A model generated the notes under the pieces. It made no database searches. It had not been told where the DNA came from and worked only from the letters and a program-made list of their open reading frames with translations. A stretch of DNA of 64,000 nt from Ecdyonurus torrentis (taxonomy: Eukaryota; Arthropoda; Insecta; Ephemeroptera; Heptageniidae). Both the position numbers and the translations under genes were made by a program. Within the stretch, counting starts at the first letter, position 1. Each line of letters starts with the position of its first letter. The DNA lies in contig OX439131.1 of the NCBI GenBank assembly GCA_949318235.1, positions 31,650,950-31,714,949 of the forward strand, given 5' to 3'. Of the stretch, positions 26,592-40,954 are shown in pieces.

Positions 26592-26993
26592 TTTATTATT
26601 ATTATTTGTTTTTATATCTCCACACTCGATGATGTGGGAGGCTATTGCGTACACCGGGCTCATACTTAAGGTAAGACGCACGCATCCTGTCACTACCCAA
26701 TATACTGTGACTGTTTTGCTAGAAGGCACGTTGATGGCTATTTGGGCACTAGGCCCTGACCGCCTCCATCGGGATGATGTCCTCTCTTGGGCGCGGTGGG
26801 ACACTTTTCCACGAGCTCATTGGAACTGGATGCCCACAGTTACCAAGTTTAGGGCGGGGTGACTCTTGGCCTCCCAAGCCCATGCCTCGGCCGCCTCACG
26901 AGCTAGGCTAAGGGGCTTTAAAATACGGGGCCCACCCTCACACCTAGGTCCCTGAAACCGTACGCTACCGCACGATTCGGGGCCGGATGCCCT
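26592..26993 (-). mobile_element. GC-rich retroelement-like segment with (TAA)n tail
   Basis: About 400 bp of markedly GC-rich sequence with abrupt edges. Read on the minus strand it starts GGGCATCCGGCCCCGAATCG and ends in AAACAAATAATAATAATAAA, the kind of TAA-repeat tail left by I-type non-LTR elements or their SINEs. The plus-strand frame across it (to 26862) and the minus-strand frame (26577-26804) match no protein I know. No clear target duplication. A 5'-truncated LINE 3' UTR and a SINE are both possible; an unrelated exon is less likely. Confidence 0.45.
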
Positions 26994-27474
26994 TTATTAT
27001 ATTATTTTTATTTTTTTATTTTTTACTTTCGATTATTAAAGTACGTTTCACCGATGTATCTGAATTATTGTAATAAATAAATAACGTTAAACAGTAGTAA
27101 TTTGAGACAGTCAAGGGTGCATGAATTGAGTTGAAAAGCCCCAATATTGCAGCATTATAATTTATTATATTATTATTATTATATATGTATTATATACCCA
27201 AGAAAACTTAATTCTCGAGAAAAAAAGAGCACAAGATGTATTTAAATAAAAATATTGACGATACATTTCCATTTCCCAAAAAGACCTATATTTTCTAGTA
27301 AAATTTGTTGTTAGAAATATGAAAAGTCAAATTAAAGCCTGTTTCTTATTTGATTAAGAAAATAAGTATTATGTAAAATCTTAACTATATACAATGTTGA
27401 ACCTTTGTAAATGAAGCAAATACAAAAGAAATTTTATTATATATTTCTTTGAACGAACTTTAGAACATAACTTT

Positions 27475-27515
<41 letters not shown>

Positions 27516-28101
27516 CTGTTATATAACATAACATAGTGCTCTTTGAATATAGTTTTTAACTTGCTTTTGTATTTTTTTTCTTCAGGGCTATATAAACTTT
27601 TATTTTTTTAAGGTATCGACCAAATGTTTTAAATTTATTTGAAAGAACTCACAAATATAATATAAAACAAATCAATACCTAATTTCAGTATAAGTTGAAA
27701 GTTCTAGAGCATTATAACATGAGAATATGATATTTTAATAATATAACAAACCCTCATATAACACCATTTTATAAATCCTTTATCTTAACTTCTCCCCTTC
27801 ATGATACCATGTATATAGAATGTAATATTCTATTTTTGTATGATATTAACCCAACCCTTTATATAATTTGTACACTATATAGGAAAATATATGAAATAAA
27901 CCATTTAAAAACCATCAGTTCATTTGTATTCAGTATTATGTTAATTTCTTTACATTTTAAATTTTGTTTTCAAATAACACAATATCGGCGATCACCATGC
28001 AGTAATGTCATTTATTTTACTTGATACTGATGTAACAAATAACGTAGAATTAGAATATAAAGCTATATTTAATTAAAGTGAACTTATTCTTTTTATTTTA
28101 A
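26994..28101. other. AT-rich intronic stretch, nothing seen
   Basis: A short (AT)n at 27478-27511 is the only feature. Confidence 0.5.
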
Positions 28102-28105
28102 TTAA

Positions 28106-28440
28106 AGGAATAGACCAGAGAAAAACATAAGCATTTATATCACAAAACACTTGATGGGACTTACATAAATAACTTTAGTTTGTCTCAAAACCCAACTGAA
28201 ACTCCGTAGCAGTGATCAGAAATTTCGATGTATGCAATCCGCAGAACATTTTCATAATAATTTTTGCATGTTTCTGACGTCATAAACATGAATAGTCACG
28301 CAAATTGCATACTTTATAGTATTTTCACGTTCTCTCGTGGGGCTACATTAACATTATGGTAAAAATTGTCAACAGTTTTGAAAATCCCATTTCATGTTTA
28401 TTCAATAAAAAGCACATGTTGTTTTATGTGGTCTATGGCT
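28106..28440. mobile_element. Second TTAA element, copy 2 (335 bp)
   Basis: Flanked by exact TTAA at 28102-28105 and 28441-28444. It aligns over its full length with 13819-14151, with scattered substitutions and small indels (shared block, for example: ACACTTGATGGGACTTACAT). The intact TTAA pair here proves the element's ends. Confidence 0.8.
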
Positions 28441-31305
28441 TTAAATTTACTATAGTTTATTTTTTAATGCAAGTTATGTATAATATTCTTATAACTACCA
28501 ACTTTAGTTACCAACAGAATATTAAATTTTTACTGCTATTTTTTTTTCTTATAGTATTTCACTTTACATGTTGAACATGCATTGTTGACGACACATTAAA
28601 TATTATTACTCTGCACCGTAGCTCGCTTGCGGTGTATGGCAATGTGCCAAGCACGAAAGCGCATTTGAGAGATCTAATCATAATTGATAGACTCAACTGC
28701 AGCAGCAGTCTGGCGCATTTCAATTCATCAATCCATACAATGCATATGAGCAACATATTAAACACTGTATAGTCACCTGCAGAGTATGAAAAATGAAGAA
28801 ATTATGCAATATTATATTAAACATTTTTCATATTTATTTTTACAAAAGGAAAAGACACAAGTTTACATTATTGATCTGACCCTCTCTCTCTCTCTCTGGA
28901 TTTAAAGTTGACCCACGTAAATAAACAACAACTCTCGCTTATATAACGTATTTAATTTAGATGCTTATTTTAGGTTTCCTCACCACCCTTTACTAAAAAA
29001 CAACATTACATTACATCACTAATGGATTCCCAAAGCACTCTCCACATACAAGTAAATTTTATTAAAAATAATTTCATTTCAATCGAGTTACATAATTATG
29101 TTTATTTTACACTATATACACTTTTTATGCTGAAATTAAATAATTTATACAGTAATTTGTTGTTTTTGTTATCTAATTTAGAATTTTGTAAAAGTTGCAA
29201 CTAAATTTCTATATTTTTAATTTGTGTGTAGGAAATTAACACACATAAACTAAAACTCCCTCCTGAATACGTACTGCTCTTGTAGGTAATATTTAAAATA
29301 AAATTATAAGGCTTATAAAAGACCAAAAACAAAAATTATAAAGGTAACATTAAAGCTTATTTATTTAATTTTATTACTATTAATGTAGATGATGTATACT
29401 AAAATAAGGCAAAATAACTCAATTATAACAACATTATTAGTTCTATGTTTCACTTTAAAGATAATTTGTTAGATCCATTTCAATAAGCTGCATTATAGTT
29501 ATATGCATGTCGGATAGCAATTAGTTATACTGTATGTCGAATTTGCATTTATATTACAGAATTATTCATGAGGGGGTTTGTTAATAATATAGTAAGATTT
29601 TCAAACAGAGGAATATGTTACTGTGCAAGTAGATGATATTATTGAGAAACATTTTATGATTCTAGAGATGTACAATACTCTCACTTTTACAAATTTAAAC
29701 TTTCGCATGGAGAGCAATAAAATTTCAAAGTAAAGACAACCCTATAAACCAATTTTTTAGTAGGTAATTCAGGAATACAATGTACAATGTACCAATGTGT
29801 GTTACCGGTGAAAAATATTAGTCAAAAGTTATTAATTGGAAACAACAACAACATAATATTTAATAAAAATTTTAGCCTCTACAGCAGCAGTTTCTATAAA
29901 AAAAAAACGCAGAGAAAAGAAGAGAGATTATATTCCGCAATTCTAAACGATTGAAAATTATTAAGAGTTAGCTAGCCCACTACTCCGGTAACATTATTAA
30001 TTAATTACACACAGTAATGTCATGTTATCTAATATAAATTTGCTTTTTTTTATTCCTTTCCTCTTCATGGAAGTACTGCATAAAATATAAATTATATTGT
30101 AGCAAGCTACATTAGCAGTAGCGTTCATATGGAAAGCCATTTCAGTCTTTTTATTTGCTTTTCACTTTGTATACATATAATATATGTATATAATGATATA
30201 TTTATGTTTGTTTGTCTTTGGTGGGTAAAAATGAAACCCGGAGTTACATTTAAAATGCCCTGTTTTGTTTCCTTATAAACAAATATATTTAAATTATTAT
30301 AAAATTTAACCAATATTATTATCATATAAATGCTTATAAACCTTCAAATGTTTTTCAAAAATAAAGAAAAAAGTTAGCATTTAATGTCATTAAAACCACA
30401 ATCATGTATCTTGCTAATTATTGACAGTATGTAATTTGTATTCAGAGAGAGAGAGAGAGAGAGAGAGAACAAAATATGATGAGAATTGCTTGGCTTGCAA
30501 ATCTATCATAATAATGATCTCAATATTCAAAACATGTAAGTATATTAAATTGTACTCCTCTACTCCATTCAAAGTCATTAAATGATTTTATAATTAATAC
30601 AAGGTGACATAAAGTTTTATAAGCTTACTTTGAAGAATATTAAATCAATTTCATTTGCTCTTGAACTGGGTCAATTGAAGTGCTATTCAAATGAGATTAG
30701 TTCCATTGGTCTAGTTTTATAATGAACAAAATTGATGGAGTGGGTTTTTAAATTATACTCTAGAATAATGAAGTTATAAAGTTCTAATATTCAATAATAA
30801 ATAGTTATTTATCAATATTTAGCTGTTATGAGCTTTGGGTTATGAAATAAGCTTATTAAATTGCCAATCTGCATGTTTTTTATTTATTTATTTTTTATTT
30901 GAAAATTAGAAAAGTAAATATTATGTTGAATAATTTCCTAATATGAATCGTTTAATACCACTTTATTTCAGAAAGAATATTAAATTTTGATTACAAAATT
31001 ATAAATGTGTAATGTATGCATGCGAGTTAAAAGTTTTCAGCATTTCATGATGTCTAAATAAAATTCAAAAGTAGTGTTATTTTAAAAATAATAATTTTAA
31101 TAAAACTTGTTCAAACTTAAATGTAAAAAACGAAACAAAAAATTGGCTAGACGTTAAGTAAATTTTTACTTTTGTTAATTTTAACAAAGAATAGAACGTT
31201 ATTTCTTTTTTAATTATTCTCTCTCTCTCTCTCTCTTTCTCTCTGTTATGGTTTTATTACGCAACATTTATGGTAAGTAAAACCCACAAGCAAATAATAA
31301 TAATG

Positions 31306-31339
<34 letters not shown>

Positions 31340-31545
31340 TATACATTTAAAAAATATAAAAGAAGAAGTTATATCTATGAATGTACAAAAAAAAGTTTCA
31401 TATTATTTATTTATCTGCGGTCGTGTTCATGAACTTCAAAGAGATTTTTTTTCTTCTAGTTTTTGCAATTTCCTTTCTTTTTTATATATAAAAATATGCA
31501 AACCTCTATTTATAACCACTCAAAAAGAGCGAGAAAAAGAGAGTG

Positions 31546-31691
<146 letters not shown>

Positions 31692-32275
31692 GGTAAGAGA
31701 GATAATGAAAGAAAAATGAGCATGGTTCTAAGATTACACTCCCCGAATGGTTTTTAAATTGAACATTAGAAGATTTACAACAAGCATTATGGTTCTTATT
31801 ACAATTACACCAACAACTCTTAGAAATTCCATTTTTCTTCTTCTTCTTAAGTATGTTGTAAACACAAGAGAACATCGTATATTTTCTTGTTATAATTTTA
31901 ATAAAGAAGAGTGGTTTAAAAATCTTTTTATTTTAAACTCAAGAAAAGCCACCAAGGAAGAAGATTTCCATTATCTAAGAAACTCTTTATATATTAATGA
32001 AATACAATACACGCGGTATGAATGGTAAACAATATATTATGTATTTTATATTGTTACACAAGACTTTAAAGACATTCATTTTCATGTTTTATCTTCTTTT
32101 TTTTTTTTAAGATTTTGTGTCATTTCAATATTTAATGCAATAAATTATTATATATTTATATAGCCTAAGTATTTTTCTCAATTCTTTAGTATTCACAAAT
32201 ACCCTTCCTACCCTCTTCTTACTTTCAGACAATATTGTCAAAACAACTGTCTACATTTACATATTTAACTACATT

Positions 32276-32366
32276 TTGGGTTAGTTGGGCCAGACATTTG
32301 TCAGGACTAAACTTTGCCCTTTCATTGTTTTTAAGGATAATTATTTATTTAATATCAATTATTTAT
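32276..32366 (+). mobile_element. Retroelement 3' tail fragment, family B
   Basis: GGGCCAGACATTTGTCAGGA, then CCCTTTCAT and an ATTATTTATTTA tail. Aligns with 56148-56284. Confidence 0.4.
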
Positions 32367-35003
32367 CTGTAGGATTAAATTTGTTTTAAAATGTTTTAGA
32401 GTAATATTCGTTTTCAGCAAAATAAAAATATGATTAAAAAGTATTGAATTTATTACATGCTTTATTTCTCTGTTTTTAATTATGAAGTATACATTAAGAT
32501 AGCACAATTTAATTAGTACTCCTCGTCTTTTATTATGGTACTATATTGTACTCTATATAATATGAAACACGTTTTTATGAATACATTTTTTAAACTACAG
32601 ACTTAAGCTTAACTCCATTTAGCGTAATTTATTGTTTGATCAATAACACACATGACTTCTGTTAGCGACATTGTTAAGCTAAAATAAACATATACAATAC
32701 TACGATCTAGTATTTTTCAAAATAAAAGCCACACCACTTTAATACACAAAGGCATTGTAAATTAAAGAAAGAAAAAAAGATAACTCAAGGGGCAAAATCG
32801 AAATGGTAAACTTTCACATTTAGACACAATGAAACTTTTTGAATGAACAGCAAACTTTGCGCAAAGATAAAACGCTGAAATTTATACGACATTGCAAAGA
32901 ACTGAACGGAAATTTCATTCATAAAACAACTTTAATTTTGTATTTTTGTTTTTTTATACTTTGTTTGTGGTAGAAAAACATTTAACGTTTTTAGAGAGAG
33001 AACACAAATTGCATTAAATTGTCAACGTCAAAAAATTTTAGTATAGAGTAATTATGTTTCATGACATTTTTCGTACAGATCTATTTGGACATTCTAGACT
33101 TCTCTTCTAATATTGTATAATAATACAATTGTAATTTATTTTAATACAATAAAAAATACAGCAATACAAGTATTTTGTTTTCTATCCTGCAAAAACTATA
33201 GCATAAAAAGGCTTTTAAATAAATTACTTTCTATACAAAGCAAAAAGTTTCAAACTTGTACATAGTTTCGCAATATTTCCCTACAACTAAAGCTGCTGTT
33301 TTTTTGTGCATATCAAATGCAAATTCCTCTGATGAAAGAATTATTTCTACTGTTTGTTACAAAACCTTCTCTGCAGTGACAATTACGTTTAGAGTTCTTA
33401 TTATTAAAACTGTAGAGCAGCCATATAAATCGCCACGAACCATTCCTTAAGCTATCAATGGCAGAAGATGCTTCACTCGCCATTCATTCAAATAAAGTAA
33501 AAAAAAATGTTTGGCATTAATCCAACTGGCACTTTTAAACAGCAGACATAAAAAGTCCGTTTATTTGTATCATTATTTTCATTCTTACTTTCAATAACAA
33601 AACGTCATAAACACTACTTTTAGTACATACGACAAATATGATGACAGCTGTGTACGTTATATGAAACGACAAGTACCAACATAGAGTATAAAATTAAATG
33701 AACTTTATTATTAAAAGAATAAAAATAAAAAGATTTTGTGAGAGAAAAATATAAATAAACTGTCGTCGAACTGTCTCATGCTGCTGCTACATAAATTACA
33801 TTTTCCCGTACGGCAATTACAAGTACTTTACAATTACTCCATTTTATGAGTAAAAATTGCTACACAATAATTTATAAAATTGAAAAAAAGAAACCAAATT
33901 TAATAGAAATAAACTTTTAAAAATATTTTACAGTGAACAATTTTTTAACCAATAAAAAGTTTAACAATACGTGAAAACTCACTTTGTTGGTCCTTTGAGA
34001 TAGTATTACAAATAGAACTTTGAAGATATGTGGTGAAATATTCATACGATAAGTACCAAATATAGAGTAGAGGAAATGCTAACGTTTTTTCCTTTTTCTT
34101 TCACGATACTTTTGTTGATAAAATTTGCGTGGAGGGAGAATAAATAGTTTGCTATCTTAAACTAGCAAAAAAAAGAAAAAAGTAATTTAGTCTAATTATT
34201 TAGTCATTATTTGAGTCTAAATTTAATTCTTATGAAAGTTTCTTATCTTTAAATAAATGTAATCTATGTGCAAAACTTTTCTGAAACTATAAACTTATGA
34301 AAAAAATGAAGCATTTTTTTTTCAATATTACGTGAAAGTTCTTTATCAGCTTTAATTTTTTGATAAAAAGAAGGACCAGAAAATACAAATTCAAATTTTC
34401 GAGTTGTAAATAAAAAAAATATATATAAAAAATAAAAATAGTTTAATGTTAAAGGTAGAATTTTAATATTTTTATCATACGTAATCTAACGTTCCGAGGT
34501 AGTTTCATTTTTATTAAAATGCACTTTTTTCACACAAGAACTATACAAGGATATATAATTTTTTTCATAATTGCAATGTGCATTTTTCCTAACTACAAAA
34601 GATAAGCTTCACAAACAAAGATATAGAGACAGACAGAAACTGGCTAATTGTTTGCCCGCTAGTAAAATGGTTATAATACGTTCAATGTTAAACAATGCAT
34701 GTAAAATATACTTGGGCAAGTTTCAATTTGTTAGAAAATGTCAAATGTCATGTAAATTTAATGACAAAATAAACTTTATGTTATAATTGTATTAGTGAAT
34801 CCACTCAATGATAATTCAGTCATGAGGAAAGTAAATAATAACTGGTATACATTAGTTTAGACATATTCCACCTTGCAATGCAATAAAAACATATTACTTG
34901 TTTAAAATTCCAAACATACTTTTTAACGCAAAGTTAAAATAAAATTCTTTGGCAGAAAGGAAAAGAAAGAAAATATTATATTCTATTCAAAAGATATTAA
35001 AAT

Positions 35004-35006
<3 letters not shown>

Positions 35007-35074
<68 letters not shown>
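35007..35074. repeat. (TC)34 microsatellite
   Basis: Pure TC repeat. Confidence 0.95.
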
Positions 35075-35080
<6 letters not shown>

Positions 35081-35609
35081 GGTACAGTCCACGGTTGCCT
35101 ATAGCAACGAGGAAAATAACTTAAATTTTTGTTTCGGTTTCTTTCTTTTTTCCTGCATTCTTTGTATGGCAAAAACAACTTTTCAATCAAGAGTCAAAAC
35201 ACGTGTTTCACCCAACAATGGCGGGATCAGCCAACCTTTTGTAAAATCTTCTCTCGATATAACTTGGAAATATTGCGTATTATAGATTGACTCTAACAAT
35301 AAAGAAGGTGTAAAGAAAACAGAGAAAGGCAATCTTTTTACACGACAAATTGAAAGTGTTATTATTTTTACACTTTAATATGTTTAAAGAGAGACGAGAA
35401 TTTTGGCTATATATTTGACAGCATGTGGAGGTTATATAATACATTTTGAACTATATTATGTAAAGTAGGTGTCGTATATCGTTACCATATTGATGTTTAG
35501 CATATTTTAACTTCTAACATTATCTACTGAACGATCAATATTCACACATTTCTTGATCTCTGCAATACATAAAATCTTGAACTTTGCCACTTGCATATTA
35601 TTTGCAAAG

Positions 35610-35639
35610 TTTCTTCTTCTTCTTCTTCTTCTTCTTCTT
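35610..35639. repeat. (TTC)10 microsatellite
   Basis: The only long trinucleotide tract seen; followed by a T run. Confidence 0.9.
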
Positions 35640-35836
35640 TTTTTTAGCAGTTTAAAAAGAAGTAAATAATAATTATTGTTCCAGTGCCTTAATTTACAAA
35701 ATATATTTTGAATAACGCGCTTTTCTTGTTGCTACACTTGTAATTTCTAATAAAAAAAGTACATAAATTGATAAGCTACAGTGTTTTATATGGTATACTA
35801 TTTCATACTTGTTTAATACTTGATGAACTCTTTTTA

Positions 35837-35873
<37 letters not shown>

Positions 35874-38319
35874 GCAGAAAAGCATAGTGTGAAAAAAATG
35901 ATTCTACTAAAAGTAAATTTCCACGAGCTTATTTCGCCTTACACTTTTAAGAGAATTTTGGCAAGTTCATTCTGCAGATTACGTAATTTTGGCTGAAACT
36001 ACTTTTGAAGTACTTTATGTGATGAAAGTGACGGCAGGAAGAAGAAAAAGGATATATAAGTACCACGACGTACGTTTTTCACGTAAGTAAGAAGTTTCTG
36101 AACTCTTGAGCCGGCCAGCAAAGAACCAGAAAACTTTCGTTTTTCAAAGAGCTACAAGTAGAGTTTTTTTCTCTTCTTTATACACTTTCTTTTATTAGAA
36201 TTTATATTATATAATCTTTGTTATTTATTATGTTTTTATTGCATGCTAAGCCTTCCATTGTTTCATTCCAATGTATAAAATACTCATTTTTAGAATCCAC
36301 AATAAATTTTATATTATTTGTTTTTGTATACGAAAAAAATACTTTTTGCTTTCACTTTTACTGCATATTTATTTTAAAGAAAAAAAAATCTTTTTATTAA
36401 AATGCCTGAAACTTGCTCCTATCATTAAAATTTAATAATCTATTTAAAGTCATTGAAACGATATTACTCTCATTAAGAGTAGTATGCTAATTAAACGAGG
36501 AAATGTGACTATTCATCAAGAGTACCATGAATGTTAAAGCCGCATCAAAGTATTACATATTATGGCATATATATGTGGCTTATGGAAAAACATTAGAACG
36601 TACGAAAAAGATTCTAGAGTGAATTTAATGTTTCTACCCACGTTCTGTGAGTGTAATACTCAACATTGAAAAGTTTCTGTATTATTAATTATAAAACAGG
36701 CTCTAAAAATTACTAAATAAATAAATGAAAAGTTTTACTTTAATTATTAAGCTAAAAATACATATTTTATTACCTTAAAAATATTATCCCCATGTAATAT
36801 CTATCATACAAATGTTCAACTTTAAACTGAAGACGAAAGTCTGAAATGAAGAGTTGACAAACATAACGAGTTTTTTTGTTACTATTTTCTTAAAAAAAAA
36901 AAAAAAAAAAAAAAAACTTTGCAAAGCCAAAGCAGGTATCGTAAAATGTAAAGAAATTTCAAAAACAAATTTCATGTTCGTGAATAAGTCAGTAATGATT
37001 TAAAATTCATGAGGATTTGAAAAGGAAACAGACGAGACAATCCCCCCACGAGTCTAGTTGTTGTCTGAAAATTGTGATAGGACATGTTTTTTTACGGATC
37101 TGTAAATTGTACTTAAAATGTAGAACGTAAGAATTTCTCTACCTTATCTTATAAGAAATTAAAATAAAGTCATAGAAACTTAACATACAATTCTGTGTTT
37201 TCATCTTCTTCTATGAATGCAAATGAATGTCAAATGTTTACTCTATAATCAAATAAATTCTTTCTGGCATCTTCTAAATTATATCATATTGAAGTTTTGC
37301 TTGCCAACTTCAATTCATACAACGTCACGCTATTTCTACAGAAAAGATTTTTTTTTTTTAAGTTCATATAAATGCCATCAATAACGAGCTAGCAAAAAAA
37401 TTAACAAATTTCATTTCAAAACTATTTAAAATTTTTATTTTAGGACATTTATTATAAAAATTATTATAATAATTATTATTATTATTTAAATTTATTTTAA
37501 AAATTAGAAATTTAGTTTCTATTTGGGAGACAAATGTGAAAGTAAGTTTTATTATTAATATTAAATTCTTGATTTTTTTATTATATCTTTGTTGTACATT
37601 AAATTCAAAAGTTTTTTTTTTTTTTTTCCAACCTTTTTCCACATTGTATACAAATCGTATAATTCACAAGTATATACACACCACATGTTAACTAAATGTC
37701 AAAGAATGACAGGACCACTGTTTGTTTGTCTTGAAATATTTTAACACAAACAGTATATTATGCAGACGTTTATGATAAATGATAACAGCCATTAGGTATC
37801 CCTTAGAAACATCAATCATTATCAACTTACATTTGTTGTTAACTTCATGAATAATATAACATACTGTACAGTAAATTTTTGCACGTCTAGATATTATTTA
37901 TAATTATACATTAAAAAAAAAAAGAGGATAATATATTAGATTGATAACTTAAAAATTCAAGAGGAAATGAGAAAAAAGAAGTCGAAGATTTAAAAGAAAA
38001 TTAAATATGATCTTCTTCTCTTTTAATATATATTTTTACTTTTATGATTAAATTACTGTAAGCCTCCTAGCAGTATTGTAATTCTATAAAATAGAAGACA
38101 GTTAATAATTAAGTGCTAATTGAGAAGGTTGTATGTTTGATATCACTAGAGTTAATCGATGTCAAATCTTGTTCTGAATGGATGTTAGATTGGGTTGCAC
38201 ACATAAAGCGATTGCCTACACATGCAATTGGAAGATTAGAAACAGTCCCATGAATTATACAATGTTAACGTCTATTATATCAGACGCATTTATGTGTGTT
38301 TTATAATTTTGTACGCTAC

Positions 38320-38354
<35 letters not shown>

Positions 38355-38446
38355 TTGAAGCGCATTTACATATTATTATGTTATGAGCATTGATATGGCT
38401 TTGTTTTTCTTGCTTAATAAGTCAATAGTCTTATAAGGGTGTATAA

Positions 38447-38754
38447 GGGTGTATGCGCATGACATCATATTTAATGCGCTTGGAGGCCATACTGGAGTAG
38501 TGAATAGCATTGCTCAGCATAGGACAAACTTCATTTTAAATTTTAAGCAATTTTCTTTGGGAAATTGGTTAATTTTTTGTTATTGTTATTTTTCTCAAAT
38601 ACTTCCGATACTAATTCAACATATTTACAGCATTCAGTGCTCTTAAAAATATTACAGTGTGTTTTTAAACTGGCAAAATGAGTTATTTTCCGATGCCGCC
38701 CATGTCATTGAGTGATCCAACATGGCGTCAACTTTAACATGAATGCATAGACCC
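38447..38754. mobile_element. Dispersed MITE-like repeat, copy 1
   Basis: Ends GGGTGTATGCGCATGACATC and GAATGCATAGACCC form an imperfect terminal inverted repeat next to TATA-type flanks. Aligns with 61758-62016 at both ends and in the middle (CATAGGACAAACTTC, AAACTGGCAAAATGAG), with a longer AT-rich centre here. Confidence 0.65.
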
Positions 38755-39997
38755 TATACTGTACGTGCGTATGATATGAAATTATACATAATTTTGAAAT
38801 TTGATATAATTTTAATGAAACAATTAAAAAAAAAAAAGTGTAAAAAGATAAAATTTTATATTTAACTTTAAAAATACAACATTTTTTTATTAATATCTCC
38901 CATAAGCTCAAGTGAGAAAAAGTTTCAAGTTGTATTTTACGGAGAGAATATATACACCAAAACCGCACTCAATTTGAAGATAAGGACAAAAAAAATTCTG
39001 TTATAATAACTTATGTAAAAAATAATAAGGAAAAGTTATAACAAGCAATTAATATTGATAAAAGGGGAAATAAATTGGTTACTTGAGAGCTTTGAATTAT
39101 TTTGAAATAATTTATTAAATTATAAAACTTTACATTATTAGTTTCTGTAACAATTTTTAATAACATTTTAGCTGTACAGTATAATAAATAGTCTCTTTAC
39201 TACATATTTAAACTGTTTTCACGATCGCTGATTGAGTGTATATATATTATAATATCCACTCTTTAGATAGCATATATGTATATAGCATATAATGACAACA
39301 TCAATCAAAATTAACTTCACAATAAATTGACTTTAGATGATGGTAATTTAATTTTAAATTTATGAAAAAACATATCGGGTATCTGTATAGAGAAAAACAT
39401 ATTATAGTCATCCATAGAAAAATATCTATTATAAAGTTTGGGTCATTCAGTATGGTCATTCGGTTTCTCCTTTTACAATTATCAGTAAACGAAAGAATAC
39501 TCTACGTTTACGATATAAGATTATATATTATTATCACTTTCTTCCCCTAAATTGTAGTTTCAGTCTCATGTATAAATTTCAACTTCAAATAAAACAGTTG
39601 CTAACAAAGTTAGACAGACAGTGAATTTATCACAAACTTTAATTTATAACGTGCATCCTGATACTTCTCAAATGTTTTCTCCCTTGAGTTTTCTAACTAT
39701 TAATCAACAGTCTCACCTTCTTTACTGCAAAGATACTCTATTTTCTTTTGCAACTTTTATATGAATTCTTCATCATACCTTCAATTTAACATCACACAGT
39801 ATTCCAAAATGGAAATATTTATGTATATAGAATTTAGTACAGTATATTTTTTCCAAGCATAAATTTAAAGTTGCTATTAAGATTAAAGAACGATTAATAC
39901 TACAAAAAACTTTTAATTATTTTTGCTTGTAGCAGTATTATTTAAAAATATAAATACTGTAATATTTCTAATTGCAAAACCATGCAAAACATATATT

Positions 39998-40098
<101 letters not shown>

Positions 40099-40244
40099 TG
40101 AGCACACGCTCAATAATTCGAGATCGTAAATTGATAATAATAATAAAATGAAAAATGATTTTCAATGAGTAGTTCTCCCAAGAGATTGAAAAAATAGTGA
40201 AGCACATAACTGCGCCACGTATACAAAGTTTCCTGAGGCAACAT

Positions 40245-40386
40245 ATATATACTAGACTCAAAAAATCTCAGTCGATTTATAGTTTTACCACTAATGTATC
40301 GTCCATTTCTCGCACGCATTTCAAAGGGGGGCGGCTGGGCGATACCGTAAAAGGTCGAACTCAGGCTTTTTGAGGCGAGTATAGAC
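40245..40386. repeat. Imperfect inverted repeat of about 28 bp arms
   Basis: ATACTAGACTCAAAAAATCTC near 40249 is matched in reverse by CTTTTTGAGGCGAGTAT near 40360-40376, with a GC-rich spacer (GGGGGGCGGCTGGGCG). Could be a degenerate MITE. Confidence 0.35.
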
Positions 40387-40754
40387 TCATTGATTTTGTT
40401 ATAATTCTGTGAAGCTGTAGACAAGTTCATATTTATCATTTATTTATAAAAAGTGTGACTTTTTATTTTTTATTTTATTTTTTTAAAATATAACAATAAA
40501 AACATATTTAATATAGTAATAAATATAATTATTTATTTTAGTTGATTTCCATACAAATTGTAGTTCAATCGCAAATTATAAAGTGTGTTTATTTGTATTT
40601 CTCTGCACTATAATGCTTTTAAAATAGGATAAATAATTAGCTAAGCTATGAAGTCAAAGGCCAAAAAGACTAATAAGCTGCGAAAATTATTACGCTACAG
40701 TAATCCCCTTGTACATACTCTGTCATACAACATTTTATTCTATTTCCTTGGAGG

Positions 40755-40954
40755 NNNNNNNNNNNNNNNNNNNNNNNNNNNNNNNNNNNNNNNNNNNNNN
40801 NNNNNNNNNNNNNNNNNNNNNNNNNNNNNNNNNNNNNNNNNNNNNNNNNNNNNNNNNNNNNNNNNNNNNNNNNNNNNNNNNNNNNNNNNNNNNNNNNNNN
40901 NNNNNNNNNNNNNNNNNNNNNNNNNNNNNNNNNNNNNNNNNNNNNNNNNNNNNN
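40755..40954. other. Assembly gap, exactly 200 N
   Basis: A run of 200 N, probably of conventional rather than measured length. TCCTTGGAGG ends the left flank and begins the right flank. Sequence 30-45 bp further out is related between the two sides in inverted orientation (TGTACATACTCTGTCATA against TGTACATGCTCCGTAATA). Confidence 0.95.

Noticed and set aside
26497..26862. 121-codon plus-strand frame over the GC-rich segment
   Set aside because: No homology recognised, and the segment looks like a retroelement fragment in the opposite orientation.
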